Under the pieces are notes generated by a model. That model made no database searches, was not told where the DNA came from, and saw nothing but the letters and a program-made list of their open reading frames with translations. Positions 1 through 7,075 of a stretch of 64,000 nt of DNA are shown piece after piece (the first letter of the stretch is position 1; every line of letters starts with the position of its first letter). This stretch comes from Snuella sedimenti (GTDB lineage Bacteria; Bacteroidota; Bacteroidia; Flavobacteriales; Flavobacteriaceae). The stretch spans positions 1 to 64,000 of the forward strand of contig NZ_JAELVQ010000003.1 of the NCBI RefSeq assembly GCF_016428595.1, written 5' to 3'. A program made the position numbers and the translations under genes.

Positions 1-1
1 T

Positions 2-103
2 TATCGCTTTAATAGAAGCTTCATGAAAGAAAACATTTTTGACAACCTTTTGAACAGAATGGTGAATACCGAACCATGCTTTATCAAAAATATTAGTAGT
101 TAA
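2..103 (+). CDS. C-terminal end of an unidentified gene (cut by window edge)
   Basis: An open frame enters from the left edge and stops at TAA 101-103, giving the last 33 residues (YRFNRSFMKEN near its start, ending CFIKNISS). I do not recognise the family. The stop is followed directly by ATG at 104, the likely ancestral start of the next gene, so this gene probably belongs to the same glycerol-phosphate operon. A transporter or regulator of that pathway is possible, but nothing in the tail proves it. Confidence 0.5.
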   Translation, partial: YRFNRSFMKENIFDNLLNRMVNTEPCFIKNISS

Positions 104-890
104 ATGCCTAAGTCAATTAACTAATTTAAAGAACCTTAAAATTATTGCACATAGAGGTGCATCGTTTGATGCTCCAGAAAACACATTGGCAAGTGTAAAT
201 TTAGCCTGGGCACAAAACATTCATTATGTTGAAGTTGATGTAAGATTAACAAAAGATAATATTATAGTTGTATTTCACGATGAGACAACTATTAGATACA
301 ATCAAGTAGATACATTATTAAATCAATATAATTTTGAGGAATTATCAGCTATAGATGTGGGTATATTTAAAGGAGAACAATGGAAAAACGAATTCATTCC
401 CACTCTAGAACAAGTTTTAAAAACCATCCCTATAAATGGCACATTGGTTGTTGAACTTAAGGATGGACCTGAAATCGAAAATGCTTTGGTTAAATTAGAG
501 AAAAGGAATACTAAAATTTGGAAGCAATTGGAATTCATTTCTTTTAATTATGAAACCATTTGTATGACTAAAAAAATATTCCCGAACAATAAATGCCTTT
601 GGTTGCTAGATTTAGATTACGACTCAGAAACCACTAAAAATATACCCTCATATAAGGAGATAATTAATAAAGTTAAGCAACACAATTTAGACGGAATTGA
701 TGTTTTTGCTGGAGAAATAGCTAATAAATCATTTTTTAAAACAATGCATCAAGAAAACTTTGAAATTTATTTATGGACCATTAACAAAGTAGAACATGCT
801 AAACGATATCTTCCTTTTTTACCAGACGGATTAACAACAGATAGACCCAGATGGATGAAAGAGCAATTAAACATGATAAATGACAAATAA
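104..890 (+). CDS. Glycerophosphodiester phosphodiesterase, 5' end apparently frameshifted
   Basis: GDPD-family TIM-barrel enzyme that hydrolyses glycerophosphodiesters to glycerol-3-phosphate plus an alcohol. The signature HRGAS...ENT is encoded at about 150-185, followed by EVDVRLTKD and FHD (metal and catalytic residues) and a later ELKDG. About 250 aa is normal for the family. The N-terminal motif lies upstream of the first TTG (186) in a frame with no ATG, GTG or TTG. An ATG at 104, abutting the upstream stop, opens MPKSIN and then hits TAA 122-124 in the neighbouring frame. One extra base around 119-125 would explain this. The gene overlaps glpD by 11 nt, which fits supplying its substrate. 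Domain identity is certain; whether the gene is expressed intact is not. Confidence 0.8.
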
Positions 891-2421
891 TATAGAAAAT
901 ACAAATTGGGATATCTTAATTATTGGTGGAGGTGCCACCGGAATGGGTGCTGCTATTGATGCTGCTTCAAGAGGTTACAAAACACTTTTAATAGAAAAAG
1001 AAGATTATGGAAAAGGAACTTCTAGTAAAAGCACCAAGTTAATACATGGGGGAGTTAGATACCTACAACAAGGAAATGTATCTCTAGTTTTAGAAGCTTT
1101 AAAAGAACGTGCTTTACTTAAAAACAATGCGCCACATATTGTTCACGATTTAAAATTTGTAGTCCCAACTTATGATTGGTGGGAAAGTCCTTTTTATGGA
1201 ATTGGTTTAAAAATGTACGATTGGTTAGCTGGTAAAGAAGGTTTTGGAGATTCTAAATTACTTTCTAAAAAAGAAACGGTTCGTTTATTACCAACTATAA
1301 CCCAAAAAGATTTACGTGGTGGAGTTATCTATCACGATGGACAGTTTGATGACACCCGTTTGTTAATAAATATGATGCAAACGGCAAAAGAGCAAGGAGC
1401 AACTATTTTAAATTATCATGAATTTTTAAATTTTACTAAAACGAAAGACGGTATTATTAATGGTGGAGAAATTAATGACACTATAAATAACAAACAATTT
1501 ACCGTTAAAGCCAAAGCAATAGTAAATGCCACAGGTGTGTTTTCTGATACTATTAGAAATATGGACGACAGCACTGTATCCAAAATAATAACTGGTAGCC
1601 AAGGGGTACATATTGTATTAGATAAAAGTTTTTTACCCGGAGATACCGCTATTATGATTCCTGAAACAAATGATGGACGTGTGTTATTTGCTGTGCCATG
1701 GCATGATAAAATTATTGTAGGAACCACGGACACGATAGTAAAGGAATATTTATACGAACCAATGCCCCAAAAAGAAGAAATTGATTTTTTACTAAAACAT
1801 ACAGCTAAATATTTAACCAAAAATCCTACTAGAGATGATGTTAAAAGTGTTTTTGTAGGTTTACGTCCTTTGGTAAAAAATGGAAATGTAGAAGATACAA
1901 AATCAATTTCTAGAGAACATGTTATAGAGGTTAGTAATAATGGTTTGGTAACAATTGCCGGAGGAAAGTGGACAACGTATCGTAAAATGGCCGAAGATAC
2001 CATTGATAAAGCTGCAATGATTGCTAGCTTACCTCATGTAAAATCACGTACCGAGTATTTAAACATACATGGTCATAAAACCAATATAAAACCAAATGAT
2101 TTTTTAGGTGTTTACGGAACAGATGCCGATTTAATTTTAGATTTAGTTGAAAAAAGACCTGAATTAAAAGAAAAAATACATCCAGAGCATCAAATTATTA
2201 AGGGACAAGTAGTTTGGTCTATTCAAAATGAAGATGCAAAAACAATTGAAGATTTTTTAGCCAGACGCACACGACTTTTGTTTTTAGATGCAAAAGCTAG
2301 TTTACAATCTGCAAATATTGTTGCCGAAATTTTTAAGCAAGAATTAAATCTTAGTGATGAATGGAAACAGAAAGAAATTCTTCGTTTTACAAAACTCGCT
2401 AATCAATATTTATTAAGCTAA
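880..2421 (+). CDS. glpD: Aerobic glycerol-3-phosphate dehydrogenase
   Basis: FAD-dependent enzyme of the inner face of the cytoplasmic membrane that oxidises sn-glycerol-3-phosphate to dihydroxyacetone phosphate and feeds electrons to quinone. At 513 aa it has the usual length. The FAD-binding GGGATG motif is at residues 16-21, followed by the GlpD-typical KSTKLIHGGVRYL. The DAO-type oxidoreductase fold runs to about residue 370 (GGKWTTYRKMAEDT), with the C-terminal DAO_C helical domain after it. The start at 880 overlaps the end of the phosphodiesterase, indicating translational coupling. The pair converts phospholipid head-group debris into DHAP. Confidence 0.95.
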   Translation: MTNNIENTNWDILIIGGGATGMGAAIDAASRGYKTLLIEKEDYGKGTSSKSTKLIHGGVRYLQQGNVSLVLEALKERALLKNNAPHIVHDLKFVVPTYDWWESPFYGIGLKMYDWLAGKEGFGDSKLLSKKETVRLLPTITQKDLRGGVIYHDGQFDDTRLLINMMQTAKEQGATILNYHEFLNFTKTKDGIINGGEINDTINNKQFTVKAKAIVNATGVFSDTIRNMDDSTVSKIITGSQGVHIVLDKSFLPGDTAIMIPETNDGRVLFAVPWHDKIIVGTTDTIVKEYLYEPMPQKEEIDFLLKHTAKYLTKNPTRDDVKSVFVGLRPLVKNGNVEDTKSISREHVIEVSNNGLVTIAGGKWTTYRKMAEDTIDKAAMIASLPHVKSRTEYLNIHGHKTNIKPNDFLGVYGTDADLILDLVEKRPELKEKIHPEHQIIKGQVVWSIQNEDAKTIEDFLARRTRLLFLDAKASLQSANIVAEIFKQELNLSDEWKQKEILRFTKLANQYLLS

Positions 2422-2740
2422 CTAGAAGACGTTATTTTTAATATACTATAAATTTTGTTTCATTATTTTGGGGTTATAGACAAGTAATATACTATTAACG
2501 AAAATATCAAAAACCTGAAACAGAAAATAAATTAATTGACTATAATAAAGCAAAATGAGTGGTAGCATGGTGTATAAAACAAAGCTAATAAGTGCTTAAT
2601 CGAAAGGTTGTGTTTATTTGCAATGACCCCCCCAAATTTTTAAATTTGGGCTTTATAATAGAAAAATTAAAAACAAAATATAAAAATTCGGCTCTGCGTT
2701 AACCCGAAAAGTTGTGCCTTTTTGCACGCTACGTTTCATT
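2422..2740. repeat. Cassette-boundary module, left part, with perfect hairpin
   Basis: No coding potential seen. This non-coding stretch after glpD holds a perfect 20-bp palindrome at 2631-2650 (CCCAAATTT and its complement around TT). It also contains the phrase CTTAATCGAAAGG (a variant recurs near 5989) and a GCACGCTACGTTTCATT tail. The tail reads on, across the group II intron, into ACAAACACGTTGG at 3352, matching the right arm CACACAAACGTTGGC near 7009. I read it as one intergenic inverted-repeat module that was split by the intron. Confidence 0.5.
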
Positions 2741-3351
2741 GTGTGTCGAGCAAGCAATGAGCGGCAACATTAATTCATTGTGAACTGTAAATAAGATGGT
2801 GGAGCCGACCCACCATTGTTGTCTTACAGGGGAGAGCATCAAACCCCATAAGGTGCTTTGGTAAAGAGTCAAGGTATTGAGCGTTATGGAAACGACCAAT
2901 CCAAGAGTTTGGTCAGGTATGGATAAAGGAGATGAATGCAAATGAACCTCTGAAGAAGTGTCGAGAAAGTGCAACATTCTGTCAAAAGTGTTTGAAGTAT
3001 GACAAACATGATAAGTTTAGCGGTTACCTGTTTACTGGCTAAGCGGCAGGCGTCATTTAGGAGGCATGACCTTTATTCGGGCTTATTTACGGAACTCGGG
3101 AACCTGTGCTAAGATGCAAAGTGAAAGGCACAATAGAGATGCTTGGTACAGGGACGGACCAGACTATAGTAGCGATGAAGGTTTTGTAATGAAACTGGAG
3201 CAAAGGGATGGGTTAATTATATTTACGTTTTGCCAACTTGTAAAAGGATGAGCTTATATTTGTAAATAAAATTAGATGCGCCGTATGATGGGAGACTATC
3301 ACGTACGGTTCTGTGAGAGGCTCGGGGTGAAACTCCCCTTGTCTACTCGAC
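2741..3351 (+). ncRNA. ORF-less group II intron
   Basis: The 5' end GTGTG matches the GUGYG consensus. The 3' part contains a clear domain V at about 3278-3312: CGCCGTATG, a GATGG/CTATC stem with GAGA tetraloop, a two-base bulge, then CGTACGGTTC. Domain VI follows at about 3315-3345 (CTCGGGG TGAAA CTCCCC), and the intron ends near CTACTCGAC. Upstream blocks such as GGTAAAGAGTC, GAACCTCTGAAGAAGTG and GACAAACATGATAAG resemble domain I-III core segments of bacterial group II introns. Length is about 611 nt. Domain IV (about 3205-3275) is too short for the reverse transcriptase/maturase, so splicing or mobility would need a protein supplied in trans. The catalytic triad reads CGC rather than AGC. 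The exact 3' boundary is uncertain by 2-3 nt. Confidence 0.88.
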
Positions 3352-3385
3352 ACAAACACGTTGGAAATAATTTGCAAATGATTCG

Positions 3386-3411
3386 TTTTTGGTGTATATT
3401 TACATCAAAAA
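3386..3411 (+). promoter_or_regulatory. Probable parDE operator/promoter palindrome
   Basis: A 26-bp imperfect palindrome: TTTTTGGTGTA, four bases, then TACATCAAAAA (10 of 11 arm positions pair). It lies 11 bp before the parD ATG and includes a -7-like TATATTTA. ParD-type antitoxins are known to repress their own operon through such sites. Confidence 0.6.
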
Positions 3412-3421
3412 CAATAAAGTT

Positions 3422-3661
3422 ATGTCAAGACAAAGTATATCATTTACTAAACCAAATGATGAATGGTTAAAAGCCCAAGTGGATAATAAAGAATATTCAA
3501 GTAAAAGTGAGTTAGTTAACGACTTGATTAGACAAGCCAGAAATCAACAAGTTCAAATTGACTGGATTCGAGCTAAGCTGGAAAAAGCTGAAAATAGTGG
3601 ATTTACAAATGATAGTAAAGAAAGTATTTTAGAGCAATCAAAGTCTTTGTTAAATGGTTAA
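3422..3661 (+). CDS. parD: ParD-family antitoxin
   Basis: A 79-aa protein starting MSRQSISFTKPNDEWLK. An N-terminal ribbon-helix-helix DNA-binding segment (residues 1-40, with SKSELVNDLIRQA) is followed by a charged helical tail that would wrap the toxin. This is the layout and length of ParD antitoxins. I chose ATG 3422 over an ORF start 33 nt upstream because the longer frame would run through the operator palindrome and the family starts at this point. Its last 8 nt overlap the toxin gene. It neutralises ParE and probably autoregulates via the palindrome just upstream. Confidence 0.9.
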   Translation: MSRQSISFTKPNDEWLKAQVDNKEYSSKSELVNDLIRQARNQQVQIDWIRAKLEKAENSGFTNDSKESILEQSKSLLNG

Positions 3662-3941
3662 ATATAAATTAACCAACGAAGCAAAAAATGACTTGATTCG
3701 GATTCACCATTATGGAGTTGAAAGATTTGGAATGACTCAGGCGGACAGATATTTCGAATCGTTTTTTGAATATTTCGACATTATTACTGAACGACCTTTT
3801 TCCTTTGAATTGGTAGATTACATAAAAAAAGGATATAGACGTTGCGTGTGCGGAGTTGATAGTATTTACTATAAAATAAATGAAAATATTGTGGAAATAA
3901 TGGCAATTGTTGGGAGACAAGATTTGAATGAAAAATTATAA
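3654..3941 (+). CDS. parE: ParE/RelE-superfamily toxin
   Basis: 95-aa ParE/RelE-fold protein. The N-terminal helices (LTNEAKNDLIRIHHYGVERFG) are typical, followed by a GYRRCVCGVDSIYYKI strand region and the closing IMAIVGRQD, matching the R-x-x-Y...hhxIlhxRmD pattern of the ParE branch. ParE toxins of the studied systems poison DNA gyrase; some family members target other proteins, so the target here is inferred. Its start overlaps parD by 8 nt. The pair is the first cargo after the intron-bearing boundary module. Confidence 0.9.
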   Translation: MVKYKLTNEAKNDLIRIHHYGVERFGMTQADRYFESFFEYFDIITERPFSFELVDYIKKGYRRCVCGVDSIYYKINENIVEIMAIVGRQDLNEKL

Positions 3942-4028
3942 CTGAATTAGTGTTACAGACCCTAAAAAACTGTTGCCAATAACTAAGATTCGTGTGGTCG
4001 GTACGGCCGAGCATGAACACCATACCTG

Positions 4029-4054
4029 TCCTGAGCATCTCGACAAGCTCAGGA
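4029..4054. repeat. Short REP-like palindrome
   Basis: Perfect 8-bp stem TCCTGAGC/GCTCAGGA around a 10-nt loop containing TCTCGACAA. The wording (CTGAGC..TCTCGACAAGCTCAGGATGA) is a widespread intergenic palindrome type in bacteria. Only one copy is seen in this window. Confidence 0.55.
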
Positions 4055-4079
4055 TGAACAAGTAAAAAGTCTAGGCTTA

Positions 4080-4215
4080 CGATAAAAATATAAGAAAATG
4101 TTACGGTATCCTCCACCCACGGATGAAAATACCTCCCCCTCATTGCTTCGGGGTCAAACAAGATTTTCATCCTTATGCCTAGCCCTGCTACCTTGATTTT
4201 TAAGAGTTTTATCGG
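4080..4215 (+). repeat. 135-bp structured repeat, copy 1
   Basis: About 136 bp, bounded by CGATAAAA and TTTTATCGG inverted ends. An internal perfect 10-bp inverted repeat GGATGAAAAT/ATTTTCATCC encloses CCCC-TCATTGCTTC-GGGG. A second copy in the same orientation lies at 8708-8841, differing at roughly one position in eight. No ORF is conserved between copies. The nested hairpins suggest a MITE-like or folded-RNA/ssDNA element. Confidence 0.75.
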
Positions 4216-4437
4216 TAGGCCGCGCCCATATTCTCTTTAATCTCTTTGTCATGCCTGCCTTTCGTCTTTGAAGATAATCTGTGTCAGGTATGCACTTTTG
4301 GATGCATTTATAAGAAAACCATATTTATAGCAACACTATAGGTTTTAAAAAATTGCCAGATGTCATTTTAATAGAAAGAAGGCTTCTCTAAACAACGGTT
4401 GTAAGTTTTAATCTATATTTATATCCTGAAAGTTATT

Positions 4438-4542
4438 ATGAGGAACAAAAGTTCCCCTTATCCGGAAACTAAAGACGGTAAACAGGGTAATGATGCCGTA
4501 TGTAGCAAGCTGCCATTCATTGACGGAAAAACTCAAAATTAA
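4438..4542 (+). CDS. Doubtful 34-aa ORF
   Basis: ATG to TAA frame beginning MRNKSSPYPETKDGKQG and ending FIDGKTQN. I do not recognise it. It has no hydrophobic segment and could be the remnant of the N-terminus of a longer, deleted gene. It is kept only because the composition looks protein-like and the next short gene follows on the same strand. Confidence 0.2.
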   Translation: MRNKSSPYPETKDGKQGNDAVCSKLPFIDGKTQN

Positions 4543-4611
4543 GAATAAGAAAACTGTAACAAATGTCAGTTTTTATCTACTAATATCTAAAATCAAAAAA
4601 TACAGAACTTA

Positions 4612-4785
4612 ATGAAAAATTATTCAATAATTAAACTAAGTACAATGTGGTCAACAGACGGATTAAAAAATGACGTTGAGAGAATACTTAATGAAAAAAC
4701 TTCGCAAGGATTTGAAATCGTATCTGTAGCATTCGGAGTGAATTTATGGTGGATGCCAACTGCTTTTGTTACAATATGCAAATAA
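4612..4785 (+). CDS. Small DUF4177-like protein (57 aa)
   Basis: Frame from ATG 4612 to TAA 4783-4785. The protein starts MKNYSIIKLSTMWSTDGL and has the pattern long helix (NDVERILNEKTSQ), GFEIVSVAFG, then a closing hydrophobic strand (TAFVTICK). This matches the short DUF4177-type fold, in which a helix ends in GWELVSV-like residues and a final strand follows. The function of that family is unknown. It is preceded and followed by non-coding DNA and belongs to the run of short + strand genes in the accessory island. Confidence 0.55.
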   Translation: MKNYSIIKLSTMWSTDGLKNDVERILNEKTSQGFEIVSVAFGVNLWWMPTAFVTICK

Positions 4786-5093
4786 AAGATTAAAACAAGA
4801 CTTTTGACTTTTAATTAGTTTGCGGAATAAGACGCTGAACGAACTCAATTAAACGTTGAAAAAGGAAAGCAAAATTTAATAGGGTAATCTGAACTCAGAA
4901 AAAACAACGAAATGGCAACATAGGCTATAATCCATTGCTAAATTATTGCCTAAATAAAAACTTTTCTTACTTTTAATCATTCTATGATTCCTACTCGTAT
5001 AATCCCTCGGATTTTCACTTGCAACGGAATCATAGCCATAAACGTTAGCTTTGATGCTGACAAAAATTACGGATATAAATTAAAACAAAAATT
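4786..5093. repeat. Cassette-boundary module with inverted arms
   Basis: Non-coding. The left arm ATGGCAACATAGGCTATAATCC (about 4911-4932) and the right arm read in reverse, which contains TATGGCTATGATTCC (about 5020-5035), are partly complementary. Between them is the motif CCTCGGATTTTCAC (about 5006). The right end is AAACGTTAGC, about 40 bp before the next start codon. Similar right-arm motifs occur near 6976, 9699 and 12647. Confidence 0.5.
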
Positions 5094-5315
5094 ATGAACT
5101 ATTTTTTAGCTATTGGACCTTTTCAACTAATTTTAGCATTACTCGTTTTTATGCCAACTACTATAGCTCTTATTGACATTCTAAGAAATGAATTTTCTGG
5201 AAACAATAAAATTGTATGGCTATTAGTTGTCTTACTTGGAAATTTTTTAGGTGCTCTGTTATATTTTATTATTGGAAGAAAGCAAAAATTATCAGCAACG
5301 AATAAAACTAGTTAG
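5094..5315 (+). CDS. PLDc_N-domain small membrane protein
   Basis: 73 aa with two membrane helices (about residues 5-26 and 39-60) joined by ALIDILRNEFSGNNKIVW, and a closing YFIIGRKQK. This is the signature of the phospholipase D nuclease N-terminal domain, which exists alone as a small membrane protein in many bacteria. Its function in the stand-alone form is not established; some such proteins are bacteriocin-immunity-like. It starts about 45 bp after a boundary-module right arm. Confidence 0.75.
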   Translation: MNYFLAIGPFQLILALLVFMPTTIALIDILRNEFSGNNKIVWLLVVLLGNFLGALLYFIIGRKQKLSATNKTS

Positions 5316-5455
5316 ACTTAAAACATATTCGTTGGACTTTTTGGCTCGATTGCGCAAATGGAATTGAAAAAGTAACGTCAGAATTGTTCACTCAAACTTT
5401 AATGAAAATATGCGGAATAGAAAAAGTTGATCTGACACTCCTATTATAAAAACCA

Positions 5456-5905
5456 TTGAATAAACAAAAGACATATAAATTATCGAAAAACACTGTGAAG
5501 ACAATTATTCTTATTTTCCTATCCTTTTTGATATTTTCTTGCAATCAGATTAAAAAAGAAAATGGAGTACAGTTAAACGGAAAATATTCAATTGCGGATT
5601 TTAGAATGACTCCCGAATTCAAAAAAGATTCCATTGGACGAAAAAAATTAATGTCTATTCTAACTAGTGGCCAATATAAATTTGATTTTTCCTTAAAAGA
5701 TTCAATTGTGAAAATTGACCCGAAATTTGGAATGGAATATTTTGGAGATTCAATTTTTGAATACAAAGTGGATAAAAAATTTATTGCCTTAAGAAATCCT
5801 TATAAAAAAATAAACTTACCGTATAAAAATGACCACGGAATAATAAGATTATTAATTGATAAGAAAGGAATTGAATTGTTTTCAATAACACCCTCAAAAA
5901 AATAA
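5456..5905 (+). CDS. Hypothetical lipoprotein (149 aa)
   Basis: TTG start (MNKQKTYKLSKN). A signal segment TVKTIILIFLSFLIFSC ends in a lipobox with Cys at about residue 28, so the mature protein is probably a cell-envelope lipoprotein. The remainder (GKYSIADFRMTPEFKKD, later KFGMEYFGDSIFEYK) looks like a small beta-rich domain, possibly lipocalin-like. No family is recognised. It is part of the accessory run, with no operon partner. Confidence 0.6.
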   Translation: MNKQKTYKLSKNTVKTIILIFLSFLIFSCNQIKKENGVQLNGKYSIADFRMTPEFKKDSIGRKKLMSILTSGQYKFDFSLKDSIVKIDPKFGMEYFGDSIFEYKVDKKFIALRNPYKKINLPYKNDHGIIRLLIDKKGIELFSITPSKK

Positions 5906-6205
5906 AAACGAAAAACAACAATATATGTAAAAATGGACGAAACGGTAATAAAATTAAAGTTTTATCTCGTGTCAAACTTTGTGGGTAATCGAAAGTTTCG
6001 TGTTTCGAAATCGCCTACTTTTCATATGTGTGCCGAGAGTAACGAAGGGCTGAAAATAGTTACGCAACCATTTAACTTTAACAGTATCTATTTATTAACC
6101 AAATCTAAAGTATTATGAAATGCCCATTAACAATAAGTTGCAAACCCAACCAATATGATAATTTGGGCATCGCATCTGACCTCTAAAACAATAAAATTTA
6201 AACAG
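5906..6205. other. Non-coding module between two lipoprotein genes
   Basis: A 300-bp gap. It contains AACAACAATATATG (about 5913), GGTAATCGAAAGTTTCG (about 5983) and CATATGTGTGCC (about 6023), phrases that look like a diverged boundary module. A 61-codon ORF here runs across these repeat phrases and I do not consider it a gene. Confidence 0.4.
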
Positions 6206-6643
6206 ATGAAAAACTTACTGATTATTTTAATGATTATGGGAGTTATTTTCTCATGTTCAAATGACGATGCCAATAAAAATGTTGTTAATCCGGAACTAAT
6301 AGGAAAATGGAAACTTATTGAAACCTTTGAAGACCCTGGTGACGGAAGTGGCGTTTATGAAAGTATTGAAAGTGAAAAGACAATTGAGTTTTCTAACGAT
6401 GGAACTTTTACTATCAACGGACCATTGTGCCAATTATCAACTTTAGTTGGAGGAACTTTTACTGGTAATGTTCGCAATTCAAATTATTCTGATAATAATA
6501 TATTAGTTCCAGAAGAAGAATGTGACCCTGACAATCCATCGGCTGAATATAGAGTATTAATTGAAAATTCTAATTTAATAATTTATTATACAGCATGTAT
6601 AGAGGGCTGTGGCAATAAATATCAAAAACTAAACGCTGAATAA
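6206..6643 (+). CDS. Lipocalin-like lipoprotein (145 aa)
   Basis: The start was moved to ATG 6206 (MKNLLIILMIMGVIFSCSN), giving a proper lipoprotein signal with lipobox Cys at about residue 17; the longer frame adds an unlikely tail. The mature part begins with NPELIGKWKLIE, then FSNDGTFTINGP and a terminal YYTACIEGCGNKYQKL. The GxW strand and TIEFSNDGTF pattern are typical of Bacteroidota lipocalin-like domains, usually periplasmic or outer-membrane lipoproteins of unknown ligand. Four cysteines in the mature part could form disulphides. Confidence 0.7.
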   Translation: MKNLLIILMIMGVIFSCSNDDANKNVVNPELIGKWKLIETFEDPGDGSGVYESIESEKTIEFSNDGTFTINGPLCQLSTLVGGTFTGNVRNSNYSDNNILVPEEECDPDNPSAEYRVLIENSNLIIYYTACIEGCGNKYQKLNAE

Positions 6644-7075
6644 AAATGGCTTACATAATAATGGTAGCTGTTGCACAAGTCCTTGAAGTTCTAAAAATAA
6701 GATACAAATAAGCCCTTTTAAGGGCTTTTATTTTGCTGTTTAAATTTCTTGCGCCCTAATTCCGGGGCACGGCAATTTAAACTGGAACTGGTTGAACAGT
6801 TTCTCTTGGCATAGTTTTTTACCTTACATTCTTAAAAATAAGAAGTTTCGTGCAATAATTGAAATTTTAAAATATATTTGAAACCTTGTGCAACGGGCAC
6901 AATGTGTATCATTTATGCTATATCTAATCAAAAATTAAAAATCAAAACATTTTAAAAACCTATATGCTGGTGTAAAATCCTACGGGTTTTCAACCGCAAA
7001 TCATACACACAAACGTTGGCAATAATTTTTAGAACCTAAAATTCGCAACAATTCTTTTCCAAACACATCGTTTCG
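6644..7075. other. Gene-free stretch: inverted-repeat insertion nested beside a boundary module
   Basis: A 432-bp gap holding a 225-bp element with 10-bp inverted ends (6670-6894), described separately. A boundary module follows directly. Its left arm GGGCACAATGTGTATC (6895) and right arm CATACACACAAACGTTGGC (about 7003-7021) are inverted relative to each other, with CCTACGGGTTTTC between them. No ORF is supported. Confidence 0.5.
6670..6894. mobile_element. Putative 225-bp MITE-like element
   Basis: Perfect 10-bp terminal inverted repeats GTTGCACAAG (6670-6679) and CTTGTGCAAC (6885-6894). Inside are a terminator-like palindrome AGCCCTTTTAAGGGCT (6711-6726) and an imperfect pair TTTAAATTTC/AATTTAAAC. 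There is no ORF. A partial relative starts at 8640 with the same GTTGCACAAG, followed by CCCTTTTATTTTGC. Clear target duplications are not visible, so transposition is inferred. Confidence 0.5.

Larger units (their letters stand above)
3942..4611. other. Non-coding accessory stretch with boundary arm, REP-like hairpin and 135-bp repeat
   Basis: This 670-bp gap starts with a boundary arm (GTTGCCAATAAC, about 3971-3982). It continues with a short REP-like hairpin, the first copy of a 135-bp structured repeat, and about 200 bp of unrecognised sequence. A 34-codon ORF of doubtful reality follows. No larger gene can be supported. Confidence 0.5.

Noticed and set aside
2729-2977. 82-aa minus-strand ORF
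   Set aside because: It lies wholly across the group II intron 5' domains, whose RNA motifs explain the sequence.
3066-3470. Two + strand ORFs (61 and 64 aa) around 3066-3470
   Set aside because: They cover intron domains II-VI and the parDE operator; the RNA and operator features explain these bases better.
3784-4170. 128-aa minus-strand ORF
   Set aside because: Antisense to parE and across the REP-like hairpin and the 135-bp repeat; no recognisable domain.
5933-6118. 61-aa + ORF
   Set aside because: Runs through repeat phrases (GGTAATCGAAAG, CATATGTGTGCC) of an intergenic module; no domain or conserved start.
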